Part shown: positions 20,434 to 31,398 of the stretch, piece by piece
How positions within the stretch are numbered: the stretch's first letter is position 1
Layout of the letters: every line of letters begins with the position of its first letter
Source of the DNA: Chloranthus sessilifolius
Lineage: Eukaryota; Streptophyta; Magnoliopsida; Chloranthales; Chloranthaceae
Assembly (NCBI GenBank): GCA_021018995.1
Contig: CM037584.1
Span: 173,184,317-173,248,316 of the forward strand
Length of the DNA: 64,000 nucleotides
Direction: 5' to 3'
The notes under the pieces: model-generated
Told to the model about the DNA's origin: nothing
Databases searched by the model: none
The model's input: the letters and a program-made list of their open reading frames with translations, nothing else
Made by a program: the position numbers and the translations under genes

Positions 20434-20943
20434 TTTCCGGGTTCTACAAGATAGTTCACACAGTTAAAAGATAGGGCAACATTGACATTTCATTTCTACA
20501 AGATATCTCACACGGTTTTAATTTGTTATAATTGTCAAATTTTAGAGCCCTAGAAATTCGTGCAATCCTGATTCCCCAAAACTTTTTAAACCGGTATAAT
20601 ACCCAAAATTTTCCTGCTTCCATCCCTGTTTTGCTAAAGTGCCCTACATACATGACCATTCATTCATAATCATTATCCATATAAAATTTATATATATTTA
20701 ATTTCCAACAATTTCATTTAATAAATAAAAAAAGCATCGGGAGCCTAAGGGGGCTGATAAAATGTTTCTTCAACTTGATACTTGAGCAGTCTCATTTTGT
20801 TCGAAACACATCCAACTTCTTTTGTTTACAATTCATCCCAATACATACATACAAATACAGGTGAATTCTCGTGTGTGTGCATGTGTTTGGTGTGATGCGC
20901 ACATGCACATGTGGTCTGTTGTGCATGTCATGTTCATGCGTGA

Positions 20944-20964
20944 GTGTGTGTGTGTGTGTGTGTG
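20944..20964. repeat. (GT)n microsatellite
   Basis: About ten GT units. The surrounding 20873-21000 is largely alternating purine-pyrimidine (TGTGCATG-type), a Z-DNA-prone composition. Confidence 0.85.
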
Positions 20965-21006
20965 CTTGCATGCACATGCATGCCTGCTTCCATGCGTGTT
21001 GATCAT

Positions 21007-21223
21007 GGTTTAAAATACTGGCTTTCCGGTATGTATCGTCCAGCCTTAAAACCGGTACGTACCGGGCGATACGTACCAGTTCCGGACAATACAGTGGTAT
21101 GTATTGCCCAAAACATTACCAAAATATATGTAATGCACTGGTACGATACATTCAAAGTATCGTACCAGTGACCTCCGAAACCGGGACGTTCCGGTTTTGG
21201 ACGAGATTTTGAACCAGTGTCGA
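21007..21223. repeat. MITE with GGTTTAAAATACTGG-type inverted ends
   Basis: The left end GGTTTAAAATACTGG and the right end (inverse: ACTGGTTCAAAATCT) are inverted repeats about 215 bp apart. Internal CGGTACGTACCG and GGTACGATAC blocks are self-complementary. No target duplication was determined. Confidence 0.55.
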
Positions 21224-21690
21224 TTGCTTGCTGTTTTGGCCTGTATTGTTTATCTGGAGAACCATAGATGAAAAGTATGCTTAGTTGTAGACTGTATGTT
21301 TTTAGGTATGCTTTTTATAAATATGAAATACATTTATAATGCTATTTTTACTAAAACCTATATTGGTCATTCACTTTCCCTTAACTGATTAAATTTGTGT
21401 CTCTTCCAATAATGGTTTCTGCAGGTGTAGAAGTTGAATAAAAGTTATAATTCAATTAATTCAAATATTGTTCTTTGGCTGCATTTACATCTTTGCCATA
21501 TCTTCACATAATGGCTTTTGCAACTTTTGTCACGCTTGCTAGTTAGCATGTCATCTAGAATGGAACTGATACTTCAATTCATAAATACAACTACTTTTTT
21601 CTATTTCATACAGCCATCTAGCTTGCTAGCAAACTTCTTTTTTAAAATAGTGGGTTATTCAAAGTTCTGGTGCACCTTACTAATTTCCAG

Positions 21691-24068
21691 ATATTGGCGT
21701 GCAGATAATACCCTGCAATCGAATGATATAACAAATGGCGACCAAATTCGAAATCCCGATGCTCTGGATAGTACGGCAGATCAGTTGGATAATGGCGTAC
21801 ATTTCCAAGTTCATGTTTTAAATTCTACTGATGGTTCCATGGAAACCAAGGGATCTGAGCTATTAGCTGCAGAGTCATCTGAGGATAGCAATTGCTATGC
21901 TGGTTACTTACCATCTCCTATGGAACCCGAAACACAAATAAAGAGTTCTGCAGGAAATATGGACTTAATTGAGCCTGATAAAGATGCAGAGTGCAACGGA
22001 AAATATAATTCAGATGAAAGCATTCCAGCCATGGAATTGTTACCAAATAAACCTGCATCTGATACCACCGAGGTAGATTCTAAGTTGCACGCAGTAGAGG
22101 AGTTTGATAAGGTGGAAGTTCCATCAGAGCACAATACCGCCAGTTTTACGGGGTTGGACTCAAAGGAACTTGACCCAAATACCTGCAATTCCAAGGAAGA
22201 GCAAATTGATGGATTGGGAAAGAGAACTCTTCATAGTGACACTGAAGTTGAAAAAGGAAAAGGAGAAGAAATTGTACCTACATATGTTACGACTTCTGAT
22301 GTACCCGAGGGAGACATTAATGAGGCGAAATCAGCAGTTTGTAAAGATCAGGGACCAGTGAATCCAGAGGTATCGCCACCCTCGGGGGGAGCTGTAGCAA
22401 CGGATAATTCTGCAGTTCAGCTTGGAGATCTAGTCTTCAAGGAAGCTCATTCAGAGTTTATGTCTAATAAATCTGGTGAAAGTGTGGAAGTCTTTGCTTC
22501 AACTATGCTAATTTCAGAAGACAAAGAGGCGGATGGAGAAGGCGTAGCTGTTGTTTCTGAAGCTGACCAAAAAGTTGTCTCTGAAGACCTTGGATCACAT
22601 GGATCGGTAGCTGCTAACAGAGAATTTATGGTAACTGAAACGGCCATTCTTGATGATTCGGTTGTGAAATTAAGCAAAATAGATGCAGTAGAGATAGATA
22701 GAATCGTACCCACAGTTTCTGCGAGTTCTGATGCAGCCGTGGGAGACATTAATGAGGCGAAGTCAGCAATTTGTAAAGATCATGGACCAGTGGATCAGGA
22801 GTTATCGCCAGAAACGTTGGGTGCTGTAGCAATGGAAAATTCTGCAGTTCATCTTGGAGATCCAGTCTTCGCGGAAGCTCGTTCAGGGTTTATGTTAAAT
22901 AAAGAGACGGATAGAGAAGGCGCAGCTGTTGTTTCTGAATCTGAAGAAAATGTTAAAGTCATTGGAAGCGTTGGATCACATGGATCAGCAGCTTATCTGG
23001 ATGCCCCTAATGGAGAATCTATGGTAACCGAATCAACCAATTTTGATGATTCGGTTGTGGGTTCAAGCAAAATATATGCAGTAAACCGTTCAGAGGAAAA
23101 CCAGCCTGGTTTAGTTGAAAATTCTATCAAATTCAAAGAAATTTTGTCCAACACAAAGCTTCATGCCAATCCCAAAGCAGATGAATATGAAAGCAATGTA
23201 CAACTATCAGAGTCGGACACATTAGAACCTTTTTCTGGTCAACAGAAGCACCCGAGCGAAGTTCTTCATGAAAGGTTAGAAGAACCAGTGGTTCGTAAGG
23301 AAGGAGCTACCGAGGAAAACTCATCATCAAACACACAGACTCCTGCGGATCTTGGAATGGATGAACGAGAAAGCATCATAGGTTCAAATGAAATGAATAG
23401 CAATATGAGCCAGTTAGAAGATGCATTAGAACCTTCTGATCAACAGATGAGCCAGAATGAACTTCTCGAGGGAAGATTTAAAGAGCTAAAAGTTGGTAGG
23501 GAAGTTGATGTGGCAGAGAATTTTTCATTAAACAGAGAGATTAATGAAGAGCGTGGGATGAGTGAAGAAGAAAAGAACGAACAACTAACGGAGTCATCTA
23601 TTGCAAACACTTTAGAACCGTATACTGATCAACAAAAGCAAGAGAACGAAAATTTTCAGGATTGTTTAGAAGAACTAGCACTTGGTAATGAAGCGGAAGT
23701 TCGGGTGGAGCCGATTGAAACAGACAGTAGGCTCTCGGAATATCTTTATGAAGAACCAAAATTTAAAAAGAGTATTGAGGTTGGGTCACTAGAGTCGGAC
23801 GATGCAAAAATCTCCACTCCTGAAGAGTGTACGACATGCACAGTGGATGCAGAATATTGTGTCCAGAGTTCTGTCATCCTTGAAGACTGCAACACCAAAG
23901 ATTTGGTTGATGGAGATGCTTCTGGCCTTCATTATCAGTCTTCGCAGCCAGAAGGTGATCAAATTGAGCTTAATCCACAGCCCATTGCTTCAGTTTTAGC
24001 TGTGGATACTTCGGCAGATTCTATTAGCCAAACGGACAGTGTGGAAGGCTTTTGGGGATCTGTTTCGG
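21691..24068 (+). CDS. Exon 1 (of those visible) of the acidic-protein gene
   Basis: The acceptor is the pyrimidine-rich TTACTAATTTCCAG ending at 21690; a second AG at 21704 keeps the same frame phase and is an alternative. The donor is TTTCGG|GTAAGG at 24068/24069. The frame also stays open upstream to 21518, but that part reads like intron sequence (Phe/Leu-rich), so I do not include it. Confidence 0.7.
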
Positions 24069-27000
24069 GTAAGGTTTCATTATTTTATTTTCTTCCATTG
24101 ATCTTTTCTACTTCTTATTTGGACTTGATGTATTTCATTTCTCAAATGCTCAAAAGTTACTGCAATTTCTTATGGTTTTAAAGTGGGAAGTTCAACATTC
24201 ATCATTTTGTTTGTCTTTTTATACATTTTGTGTAGGGTACCTTTATTTTCAACCTAAGATTCTTCCTTCTCAAACCTGGGGTTTCACGTGCTTAAACTGT
24301 TGACTACTTTGAAATAGATGACGGAGATCGTTTTTCCTCCCAATCTTCAATGCAATAGATCTTGAGATCATGGTCCTAAAGATCATACGGTCAGATTTTG
24401 ATTTCATGGGGCACACATCCCAAAAAGTGATCCGAGAACCAAATTTGATGTATGCCCATAATCATGTTCACTATTCGGGATGTATGCCATGCGGAACCAA
24501 AATCTAACCTTCTGATGGTAGGCTCATGATCTCAAGATCTATCATATTCGCGTCCAAGATTGGGACAAAAAACTATCTCCATCGTCTAATTCAAAGCAGT
24601 CAATGGTTTAAGCACGTGAAACCCGAGTTGAGAAGAAAGAATCTTGGGTTGTAAATAAAGATACCCTCTTTTGTATTTAGTACTATAAAGTAGGGGGCCA
24701 AGCAATTTTAAATGACTTAGCTTAAGGTGCTTACATTCTTCTTATGAATCCTTGCCAGTTGTTGGCTAGGTAGTCAGCGGCAACATAAGACATGTAAGCC
24801 TTTTGCCAGTTGCCTGAGACATTGGATTGAGTTGTAAACGTTTTATATTGATTAGTCAAACAGTAAAAAATTGGAAGCTGTGATCTGTAAATTTTCAATG
24901 ATTCTTGCCCTATTGCACTCTTTTCACTTTGTCTATGTTATAGTCTTATCAGGGATAATTATGAGGAAATTGATATTCTTCTCCTAGTTATAGGGAAAAC
25001 AAAAAAAATTAGCCATCTCTCACCAACCTCATTCCATATATATATATTATTATTATTATTTTAAATTTGCTTTCCAACTTGTCAATGACCTACCCGCGAC
25101 ATCAAAACAGGGACATGATATTAGAGACTATTTAGTGCCACTATGTGATGGATGGTAGTAGTTGAACTCTACAACTATATGGTGCTTTTGAGGAGGGCAT
25201 TTCAAACAGATCAATTGAGGACGAGAAAAGTAATGACTTACGAGTGGTATGTTGTGTGACCAACAAATGGCACTTCAATTGAACGGAGGTTTTATAATGC
25301 AATGAATTTCGGCTACAAAGAAGCGGCAAGTATATAGGGTGCCGAGGTGTTCATGCTAACCTCGATGTGTGGAGCAACAAGGAAAGATACAGTTAGGAAC
25401 GACTACATAAAAATAAGTTGAAGGATGACCCCAATAAAAGAAAAAAGGATGTCATTTGAGATAGTTTGTCATGCCATTGGAGACCTGAAACAGCCCATGT
25501 ATGAATTATGGAAACACGATATGAGCTTAGGGAAGTAGAAGGGGGAGATTAGTAAGGACTTGGAAGCAAGTAGTAAGAAGTGACATGAAGTATTGCGAAG
25601 TGGAAGAGAGTTAACGCAAAATATAAATGAGTAGCGAGATAGGACTCTCAAAGCCGGCCCCAAATAAATGGGACAAGGCAATGCTAATGATTATCACATA
25701 GATATCCATGCTAGCAAGATATGATTTGATGGAAGGAAACATTTCTCATGGGGATTGATAGTTTTGCTTCCACATTTCAAAAAATCATCATCCCTGTTCT
25801 CAGGTTCTTTCACGACAAAAAATCCCCCAGAGTGAATTCAGAGATTCAAATTGAAAATCTGTTTTCATGTCCTTCCTGGGAAACTTCCTTGGAGGGAATT
25901 CAAGGCTCGAGAGGAAAATAAGTAAGCCAAGATACAAAACAAGAATTCTTTGCATTGGGAAATCACTTGTCGAAGATTGAATAGGAATGATTCTCCTACA
26001 TCTCTGACATAGATATTGTCACTTTTTTGGAGTAAAGAATTTTTGGAGAAAAATTACCTGCGTTGTTGGTAATGTGGTTGGTAGTATCTAGAGTTTTTGT
26101 GAAAAAATCAGAATTGAATGGAAGGAAACCTCTGCGAATTGAGTATAAGAACACTGAAAGTGTAGAATAAAATATTGATGATTGTAATTTCTTAATCAAG
26201 ACCCAAGATTGAAACTGGATATGATGTTTAAGAAAGGATTAGATAAATTAAGAAACCCATCACTGAGATAGAAAATCAATTACAAACCGTGTATCATATT
26301 CATTTGTCCTCGAATTAAGGTAGTAAAGCCAACAAGGTGAAATTTTGACAAAGGCTGATCCGATGATAACCAAAACAGTGTCAAAAGTTGCTTGTATGTA
26401 GAAGTTGGAAGGGGGACTGCATTGGTCAGATGTAGCAAGATTTCCATTAGTAAAGGTGACAGTTTGGTCGACTACGACGCCTGAAAAAAGGAAGGTTTAT
26501 AGGTAAAACGATTCCTAGTGGCCTCATGTCTTCAGGATTGCAGAGGGTTGGTCCAGCAATATTAGAAAGCTTTGCATCCAGTTAGGTGGTCAACTATGAG
26601 GAATTCTGAAGTCATCCAGTTAGGGTGGTAAAGGTTAAGCCACTCCTTGGATGAAGAACTCAAGCAAGGGTCGGCGATATTGGAGAATGTTCACAGTTGG
26701 GATGAGAGACATCGGGATTTTTTTTTTCTTCTTTTGTTTTCAGTACGCTAATGAGATCAAGTTGTCCACAGGTTACCTGTATCACTAGTCTATAACTATA
26801 TGAATGCCCATGCTGTAAAGAATCTTACTATGAACCATAAGAGAAGTATATCGTGTTTCAAATATGTAACAGAAGGTATAGATATCACCCAGATTTCGGA
26901 GAATGATGAACCCTATTCTGGCTCCACATTATCCTAATCTGTATCTAGACCCATATCGGGCATCATAAATAAATGCCACATAAGTGTGCATCTCTCTTTT

Positions 27001-28411
27001 CAAGGCTTGAATCACGACGTGTTTCTAATCAATCAGGTTGGGCAGATTTTGGCCCGACCCCATTTTTCATTCAGGACAGGAACATATTCATGGCCTGAAT
27101 GGATCGGATTTTGTCTGGTGGTCCACCAGCTGGTCAGGTCGGTTTGGGTGCCCAACGTAAATTTTCTCCCTAACCCAGCCCATTGACAGCCATAATCCTA
27201 TTGCTAGGGGTGAGATATTCCCATGATTGATTAGAAAGTTATTCTCATTATCTACAAAGTTGATTATTTTATTGTTGAACTAGTCATGGAAGAAAGAGCC
27301 CCTCATTCTCATTTCTCTTTTCGTATATAGGATTAATGGCATTTGACCACTTTTTTCAGATTGGCCATAATAGTTCCACTGGTTGGCCACGTCGCACACG
27401 TATTCGGCAATCCAAGTACCAAAAAGATGGCTCATAATTGGGAGCTAACCTGGGCCCAAAAATCTCACTGATTGGAGATTTTTCTTTTCTTCCGTCTGAT
27501 CCATGCACTCATATGGATAGTTGTGCTTATTTTTTTAATGGTTATTAAATTGCGCCAATCTATGGCTGAGTTGTGCCAATATATGAACTACCATCTCAAT
27601 GACTTGGATTGCTCAAAAACACATGCCACATGACATAATAAATGGGCTGTCATGGCATAATCTGTAAAGAGACCTACACCTGCCATTATTCCCTTCTTAT
27701 ATATTTGCATATATTTCCAGTAAAAAAAACCTGTTTTCTGTTCCCTAGTAAACTGGTTTACATGAACATTGCTGCAGATGGAACAGTTCCTTCTACGAGA
27801 GAGGCTACATATGCACCAACAGAAGAAGACATTAGTAATAATTCCAAGCAACAACCTTCTGATAATTCGGATCTCTTCGAGCCGCCTTCTTTCATGACCC
27901 TGGTTGAACCCGGCATAGGAGATGGAAAACCGTCCTCTTCGACTGAAATCCAACCTGTAAAGAATTCACAACATCCTAGTTCTCCTCCTTCGCAGCCCGG
28001 GTGGTTTCCGTCTCTGACACATGTAGTAAACGAATCTCAAGCAAGGAAAAAGAACGAAGAGATCATCGCGAAGGTGGTGAACTGGAGCTCCGGAAAGCCC
28101 CGTACCGCGTTGAAAAGTCTTCTGGTTGAAGCGAACCTTGAAAGTAAGCAGGCGGCACCAAATGCAGTGGACCAAACAATATTGGCGATACCCAAAGAAG
28201 AAAATGTCCCAGCCAAGACTACAACTTCCATGGCTGCTCCTATGGTTTCTACAGTGGCTGCTGAGAAAATTGACATGATCAAAGCCGAATGGAATTCTCC
28301 TGCTAGACTTCCGATCAGTAAGCAAGGGAAGACAAAGGTCAAAGGTAAACCATATTGGGTACCTTTTGTATGCTGCTCATCTGTTAATTAAAAACTGTTA
28401 GGGGGTCATTT

Positions 28412-28490
<79 letters not shown>

Positions 28491-28650
28491 ATGTGGTAAT
28501 ATCTGTAGAGTTTAGATAAATGTTAATAAGCAGATGGTGTTTGTAATTATCTGCTGATTGTCTTCAGTGATCCGGATTCTGTCTTCAAATATTGAATATT
28601 TGAAAGCAACTAATAGAGCCGTCTCTGATATAGCTTACGCTGCGTCTTAG
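21691..28650 (+). CDS. Acidic low-complexity plant protein of unknown function (at least three exons)
   Basis: Three exons fit together: 21691-24068, 27778-28344 and 28568-28650. Both introns start GT, end AG and split the same codon phase (after its first base), and the joined reading stays open to a TAG at 28648-28650. About 1,008 residues are visible; the N-terminus lies in upstream exon(s) not found. The long first exon is rich in Glu, Ser, Asp and Val and holds a ~140-residue tandem duplication plus three LEP..DQQ repeats. The second exon is better ordered, with FEPPSFMTLVEP, a GWFPSLTHVVNESQ segment and a basic KGKTKVK stretch. There is no signal peptide, membrane segment or catalytic motif. 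I do not recognise the family. A nuclear or scaffold role would be only a guess. Confidence 0.7.
22270..23095 (+). repeat. Internal coding duplication, two units of ~400-430 bp
   Basis: Units 22270-22699 and 22700-23095 share in order: (I)VPT, GDINEAKSA, CKD(Q/H)GPV, GAVA..NSAVxLGD, EA(H/R)S, VVSE, GSHGSAA-like, MVTE, DDSVV and SKI(D/Y)AV. The nucleotide match GGAGACATTAATGAGGCGAA is exact in both. Confidence 0.9.
24235..24666. repeat. Foldback MITE, copy A (both arms)
   Basis: The element starts GGGTACCTTTATTTTCAACC and ends with the inverse GGGTATCTTTATTTACAACC. The arms are about 190 bp each and well matched (TTTCACGTGCTTAAAC, GAGATC, GATCTTGAGATCATG), so the RNA or DNA can fold almost end to end. 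TTTTGT occurs just outside both ends and may be the target duplication. Confidence 0.8.
25090..25690 (+). mobile_element. RTE-type LINE, 3' end fragment
   Basis: The + strand carries the plant RTE tail: a CGATGTGTGGAGCAACAAGG block (WMCGATRKD in relatives) followed by an NDYIK-like stretch, an aattatgg/gggagat zone, and the terminal AGCCGGCCCCAAATAAATGG, GACAAGGC block that closes plant RTE elements. It is heavily degraded, with many stops in all frames and no RT catalytic box retained. Confidence 0.7.
27778..28344 (+). CDS. Exon 2 of the acidic-protein gene
   Basis: The acceptor is ATTGCTGCAG ending at 27777; the donor is GTCAAAG|GTAAAC at 28344/28345. The frame joins exon 1 through a GAT codon (G|AT). 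This exon holds the least repetitive part of the protein, with a VVNESQARKKNEEIIAKVV helix and a Trp-containing NWSSGKPRTALKSLLVEA segment likely to be the conserved core. Confidence 0.75.
28414..28487. repeat. (TA)n microsatellite in the last intron
   Basis: A 74-bp uninterrupted AT dinucleotide run lies 81 bp upstream of the inferred last exon. It can extrude as a cruciform and is probably length-variable. Confidence 0.95.
28568..28650 (+). CDS. Inferred last coding exon of the acidic-protein gene
   Basis: After the acceptor CTGATTGTCTTCAG (ending 28567), phase-correct reading gives (V)IRILSSNIEYLKATNRAV and a few more residues, then TAG. If the upstream donor were not used, the frame would end at 28389 after a short intron-like extension. 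The predicted amphipathic helix and sensible end favour splicing. Confidence 0.55.
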
Positions 28651-29696
28651 ATGTTTCGGGTCTCCAGTCGTCTCTATAGTCTGTTCATTTCCGCTCACGG
28701 CCCCTCCATTTATTCATTTCCGCCACCGGTTCTTGAAATGTAAACTGGTCCAATCTTCTTCGTTTCGATTTTGATGTTCATAATCTATGAGAACAATGAG
28801 TTGGGCCATGAGTGTGCAAGGGAAAATAGTCAGAATGTTTGTTATTTTTGTTAGGTTCGAGTCTGACCGGAATAATGTGATACAATGTGATACGACTAGC
28901 GATTCATTGATTTCATATCCATTTACTTCATTTGGTTTGCAATCTTGTTTGTTGAGTTTGTTGAAGTTGCTTGACCTCACCACCGGACTTTAAGAGCATG
29001 GAGATCTGCATGCATCTTGGAGTCTGAGCATCGCATCGCACACTTTGCCGTTTGTAATCTGATTGGCGTTCGGTCATGAGCGGGCATTTAGGTGCAATAC
29101 TATTTGTTGAGTTGGTATTAATTGCCTGACCCATCCACCACTTGTCTATGACATGGAGATCCGTTGTTTCTTCAAGTCTGCATGGCTTGGGGCACCCACG
29201 CCACTTATAGGCTGATTAGAGTGAGAGATATAGGGGTGCTGATACGGTTCAGCCTGAACCGAAATCAAATCAAAACAAATCGGTTCAGTTTCCATTCGGT
29301 TAAATTTTGAAAATACGAAACTGAAACTCCACCAAAATTTGGTTTCGGTTTTTTGATTTTTTTTGTTACCCAATCAGTATTTTGGTCGGTTTCAGTCCGG
29401 TTCGGCAGACCGATTTTTCGTTTGAAAACTTGGATCCCTAGAGAAATATGGTTCTCAAACTTTCTTGCATCTCTACAGAAATATGAATATGATTCTTCAA
29501 CCTTGTTGATGGAAGAAATCTATGGAGATTTATGACAATGGAGAACCCTAGGTTACACATTAAATCTCTTCCTTATGTATGAAGTGTGAAACCATTGTTT
29601 TGGATTTTATATATAGTAAGTGATTGACTCTGATGATGGAGATAAGACCCTCCAGCCCAATACGTTCTACTAAGTGGCACACATATTTAATTATCT
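28651..29696 (+). other. 3' UTR and intergenic sequence
   Basis: The first few hundred bases are probably 3' UTR. A hAT-end-like TAGGGGTGCTGATACGGTTC begins near 29230, with GGTTTCGG/CCGAAAC repeats to about 29410. No other gene is recognised. Confidence 0.4.
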
Positions 29697-29757
29697 AAGT
29701 AGTCAAAGTGGTTTTTCTCAAAAAAAAAAAAAAAAAAAAAAAAAGTAGTCAAAGTGG
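29697..29757. mobile_element. Tail-only retroposon insertion with 15-bp target duplication
   Basis: The direct repeat AAGTAGTCAAAGTGG lies at 29697-29711 and 29743-29757. Between them there is only TTTTTCTC followed by about 23-25 A. This is the signature of a LINE-driven insertion that was cut off in its tail. Confidence 0.8.
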
Positions 29758-30269
29758 CAGAATATCATATAATATCATATGACCTAAAGGGGAATGTTCA
29801 AATCTGTTTTGTAATCTACCCAAAAAATAAAGAGATAAGTACGAAAATGTGCCTCCTTTATATATTTATTATAAAAAAGGTTGAATTTTTTTTAAATTAT
29901 GAAAATGTGCCCCATACGGGCCAATACGGGCCGTATTCATACGCATTCTCTATGTAAATGTCGAATGCCTAATATAAAAAAAGTTTTTTTTTAAAAAAAA
30001 GGGAATTTGTTGACAACGGCAGCAGACAGCATTGTAATTATTCATTAAAATTGATCAGTGTCTTACGTGGGATGATATGCATGGCTGCCTGTTTCAAGTA
30101 ATTGGGGCGCTGTTTTGAAAGAAAAAATGGCATTTGATTTTCTGGTGACAGGGCACCGTTTTGTAAAAAGCCCAAAAATAAAAATGTTTGTAGATCAGCG
30201 TGGGAAATCAAGCGAGGAAATCATATTCCCATTGGATGCTGTTGGTGTTACGCTTCCTTGGTAATATGC
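29758..30269. other. Unassigned AT-rich intergenic sequence
   Basis: No gene is recognised. A short inverted pair ATACGGGCC / GGGCCGTAT lies at about 29923-29940. Confidence 0.3.
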
Positions 30270-30272
30270 TTA

Positions 30273-30435
30273 GCTTTGTTTGGGATTGCTCTTTGGAGGC
30301 AAAGAGCATCCCACTTAAAAAGCAGGCTTAAATTGCTCTTGTAAAGAGCCGATCAAACACACTCCCATAATAAAGTTCTATGTGCCAAAGGGGAGAGCTG
30401 CTCTTGGCTTCCAAAGAGCAATCCCAAACACAACC
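30273..30435. repeat. Harbinger/Tourist-type MITE
   Basis: The inverted ends GCTTTGTTTGGGATTGCTC and (inverse of right) GGTTGTGTTTGGGATTGCTC enclose 163 bp. The flanking 3-bp duplication TTA (30270-30272, 30436-30438) matches PIF/Harbinger elements. Confidence 0.8.
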
Positions 30436-30774
30436 TTAATCACCAAGTGGGAGTTTCGGGAATAAGTTGGGGAGAGGAAAACTGGGAAAAAGTTCAGCAA
30501 AAAGTTGGGAAGTTCGGAAAAGAGTGAACAAAATGAGAGGAAGAAAATTACAAAAATTAAAAAGTACGAGATTTAATCAAGAAATTTGCAAATTTTTTTT
30601 TTCAGAAAATCGTATTTCTTAGAAAAATCGTGATTAATTCAATAAGTCAAACTAACTATTAGATCTTGACTTTTTCAAAAAGCTGACGATTTTGGTGACT
30701 AGAGTAGTATTATGTACTTGATCATGGCCTGATTGGTGCCAAAGTGACTTATGAGTAGCTATGTGCCCTTGGAA
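30436..30774. other. Unassigned sequence, TTCGGGAA/GAAGTTCGG-rich
   Basis: The GGGAAGTTCGG..AAAATC wording resembles the interior of the adjacent GCATAGTCAC MITE, so this may be a decayed second copy. No gene is seen. Confidence 0.35.
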
Positions 30775-31090
30775 GCATAGTCACCAGATCAGGGTTCGGT
30801 AATAGTTCGGCGAGGTTAAAATTTGGCAAATCTGGGAAGTTTGGGAAAATATTTGGAGGAAAAATCGGTGAGAATTTTAAAAATAAAAATAAAAAGATTT
30901 AAAATTATAAAAAAAATTAAAAAAATTAATTTGTCATAATTTTTTTAAAAATTCGAGAATTATTCAGGAATAATTTGTGAATTTTTGTGATCAGGGAAGT
31001 TTTCGAAAAACTATCAAATAATTCGAGATTAATTCGGCGGACCTTAAATTCATGAATTTTTCAAAAATTCGGCGATTTTTGTGACTATGC
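30775..31090. repeat. GCATAGTCAC MITE, copy 1
   Basis: The ends GCATAGTCAC and GTGACTATGC are perfect 10-bp inverted repeats. TTGGAA is duplicated at the flanks (30769-30774, 31091-31096). The interior is AT-rich with TTCGGCGA motifs. Related copies lie at about 42456-42770, and ends at about 50080 and 54960. Confidence 0.75.
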
Positions 31091-31398
31091 TTGGAATGAT
31101 GATTGAATTTGGAAAAATGCACAATGCTCCAATGGTGGCATTCAGTTCAATCTCCTTTTGTCTAAATGGTCAAACCCTAGGAAATACATTTAACACCTGT
31201 GAGAATTTTACCTTTGACCTGTAACTGCTTTGGCACTCAAAATTATGAGCACAGTAACAGATGTCGATTTGAGATTGACTTGGGTGCTGCTGCTGGCACT
31301 CGAGTAACTATACTATGCCCTGCCAAATGGTCAATCCTCGTGAGCCTCAAAACCTAGACTCTCATTGACTACTTTGAATCACACAATAGAGATTATTC

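Larger units (their letters stand above)
8845..20644 (+). mobile_element. Mutator-like element (Pack-MULE type), split by an LTR retrotransposon
   Basis: Diverged terminal inverted repeats of about 95-100 bp lie at 8845-8940 and 20545-20644. They share AGGGAT(T)GG, TTTTGGG(C)TATTATAC, AAAAAGTTTT(A/G)GGGAATCAGGAT in order and inverse orientation. The flanks carry a direct repeat TACATACAT(G) at 8835-8843(44) and 20645-20653(54), the 9-10 bp duplication expected of MULEs. Without the inserted LTR element (8955-19985 plus one target copy), the MULE was about 770 bp. It holds no transposase but does carry a GC-rich, gene-like segment (20041-20300), as Pack-MULEs do. The TIRs are diverged, so it is old. 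Confidence 0.8.
20655..21690. other. 5' flank or intron of the acidic-protein gene
   Basis: No exon is recognised. The stretch contains a purine-pyrimidine alternating block with (GT)n at 20944-20964 and a MITE at 21007-21223, then AT-rich intron-like sequence ending in a pyrimidine-rich acceptor at 21690. The upstream exon(s) of the gene were not found. Confidence 0.4.
24069..27777 (+). other. Large intron of the acidic-protein gene
   Basis: This 3.7-kb phase-1 intron holds a foldback MITE (24235-24666) and a degraded RTE LINE tail (about 25090-25690). A hAT-end-like piece lies near 27000-27215 (GACCCCATTT..CCCATTGACAGCC). The rest, 25690-26980 and 27216-27777, has no recognisable feature. 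Confidence 0.65.

Noticed and set aside
20792-21171. Cys/Val/His-rich frames on both strands
   Set aside because: Products of the (GT)n and alternating tract.
21518-21690. Start of the acidic protein at 21518
   Set aside because: The stretch is Phe/Leu-rich AT sequence ending in a clear pyrimidine-rich acceptor, so it reads as intron.
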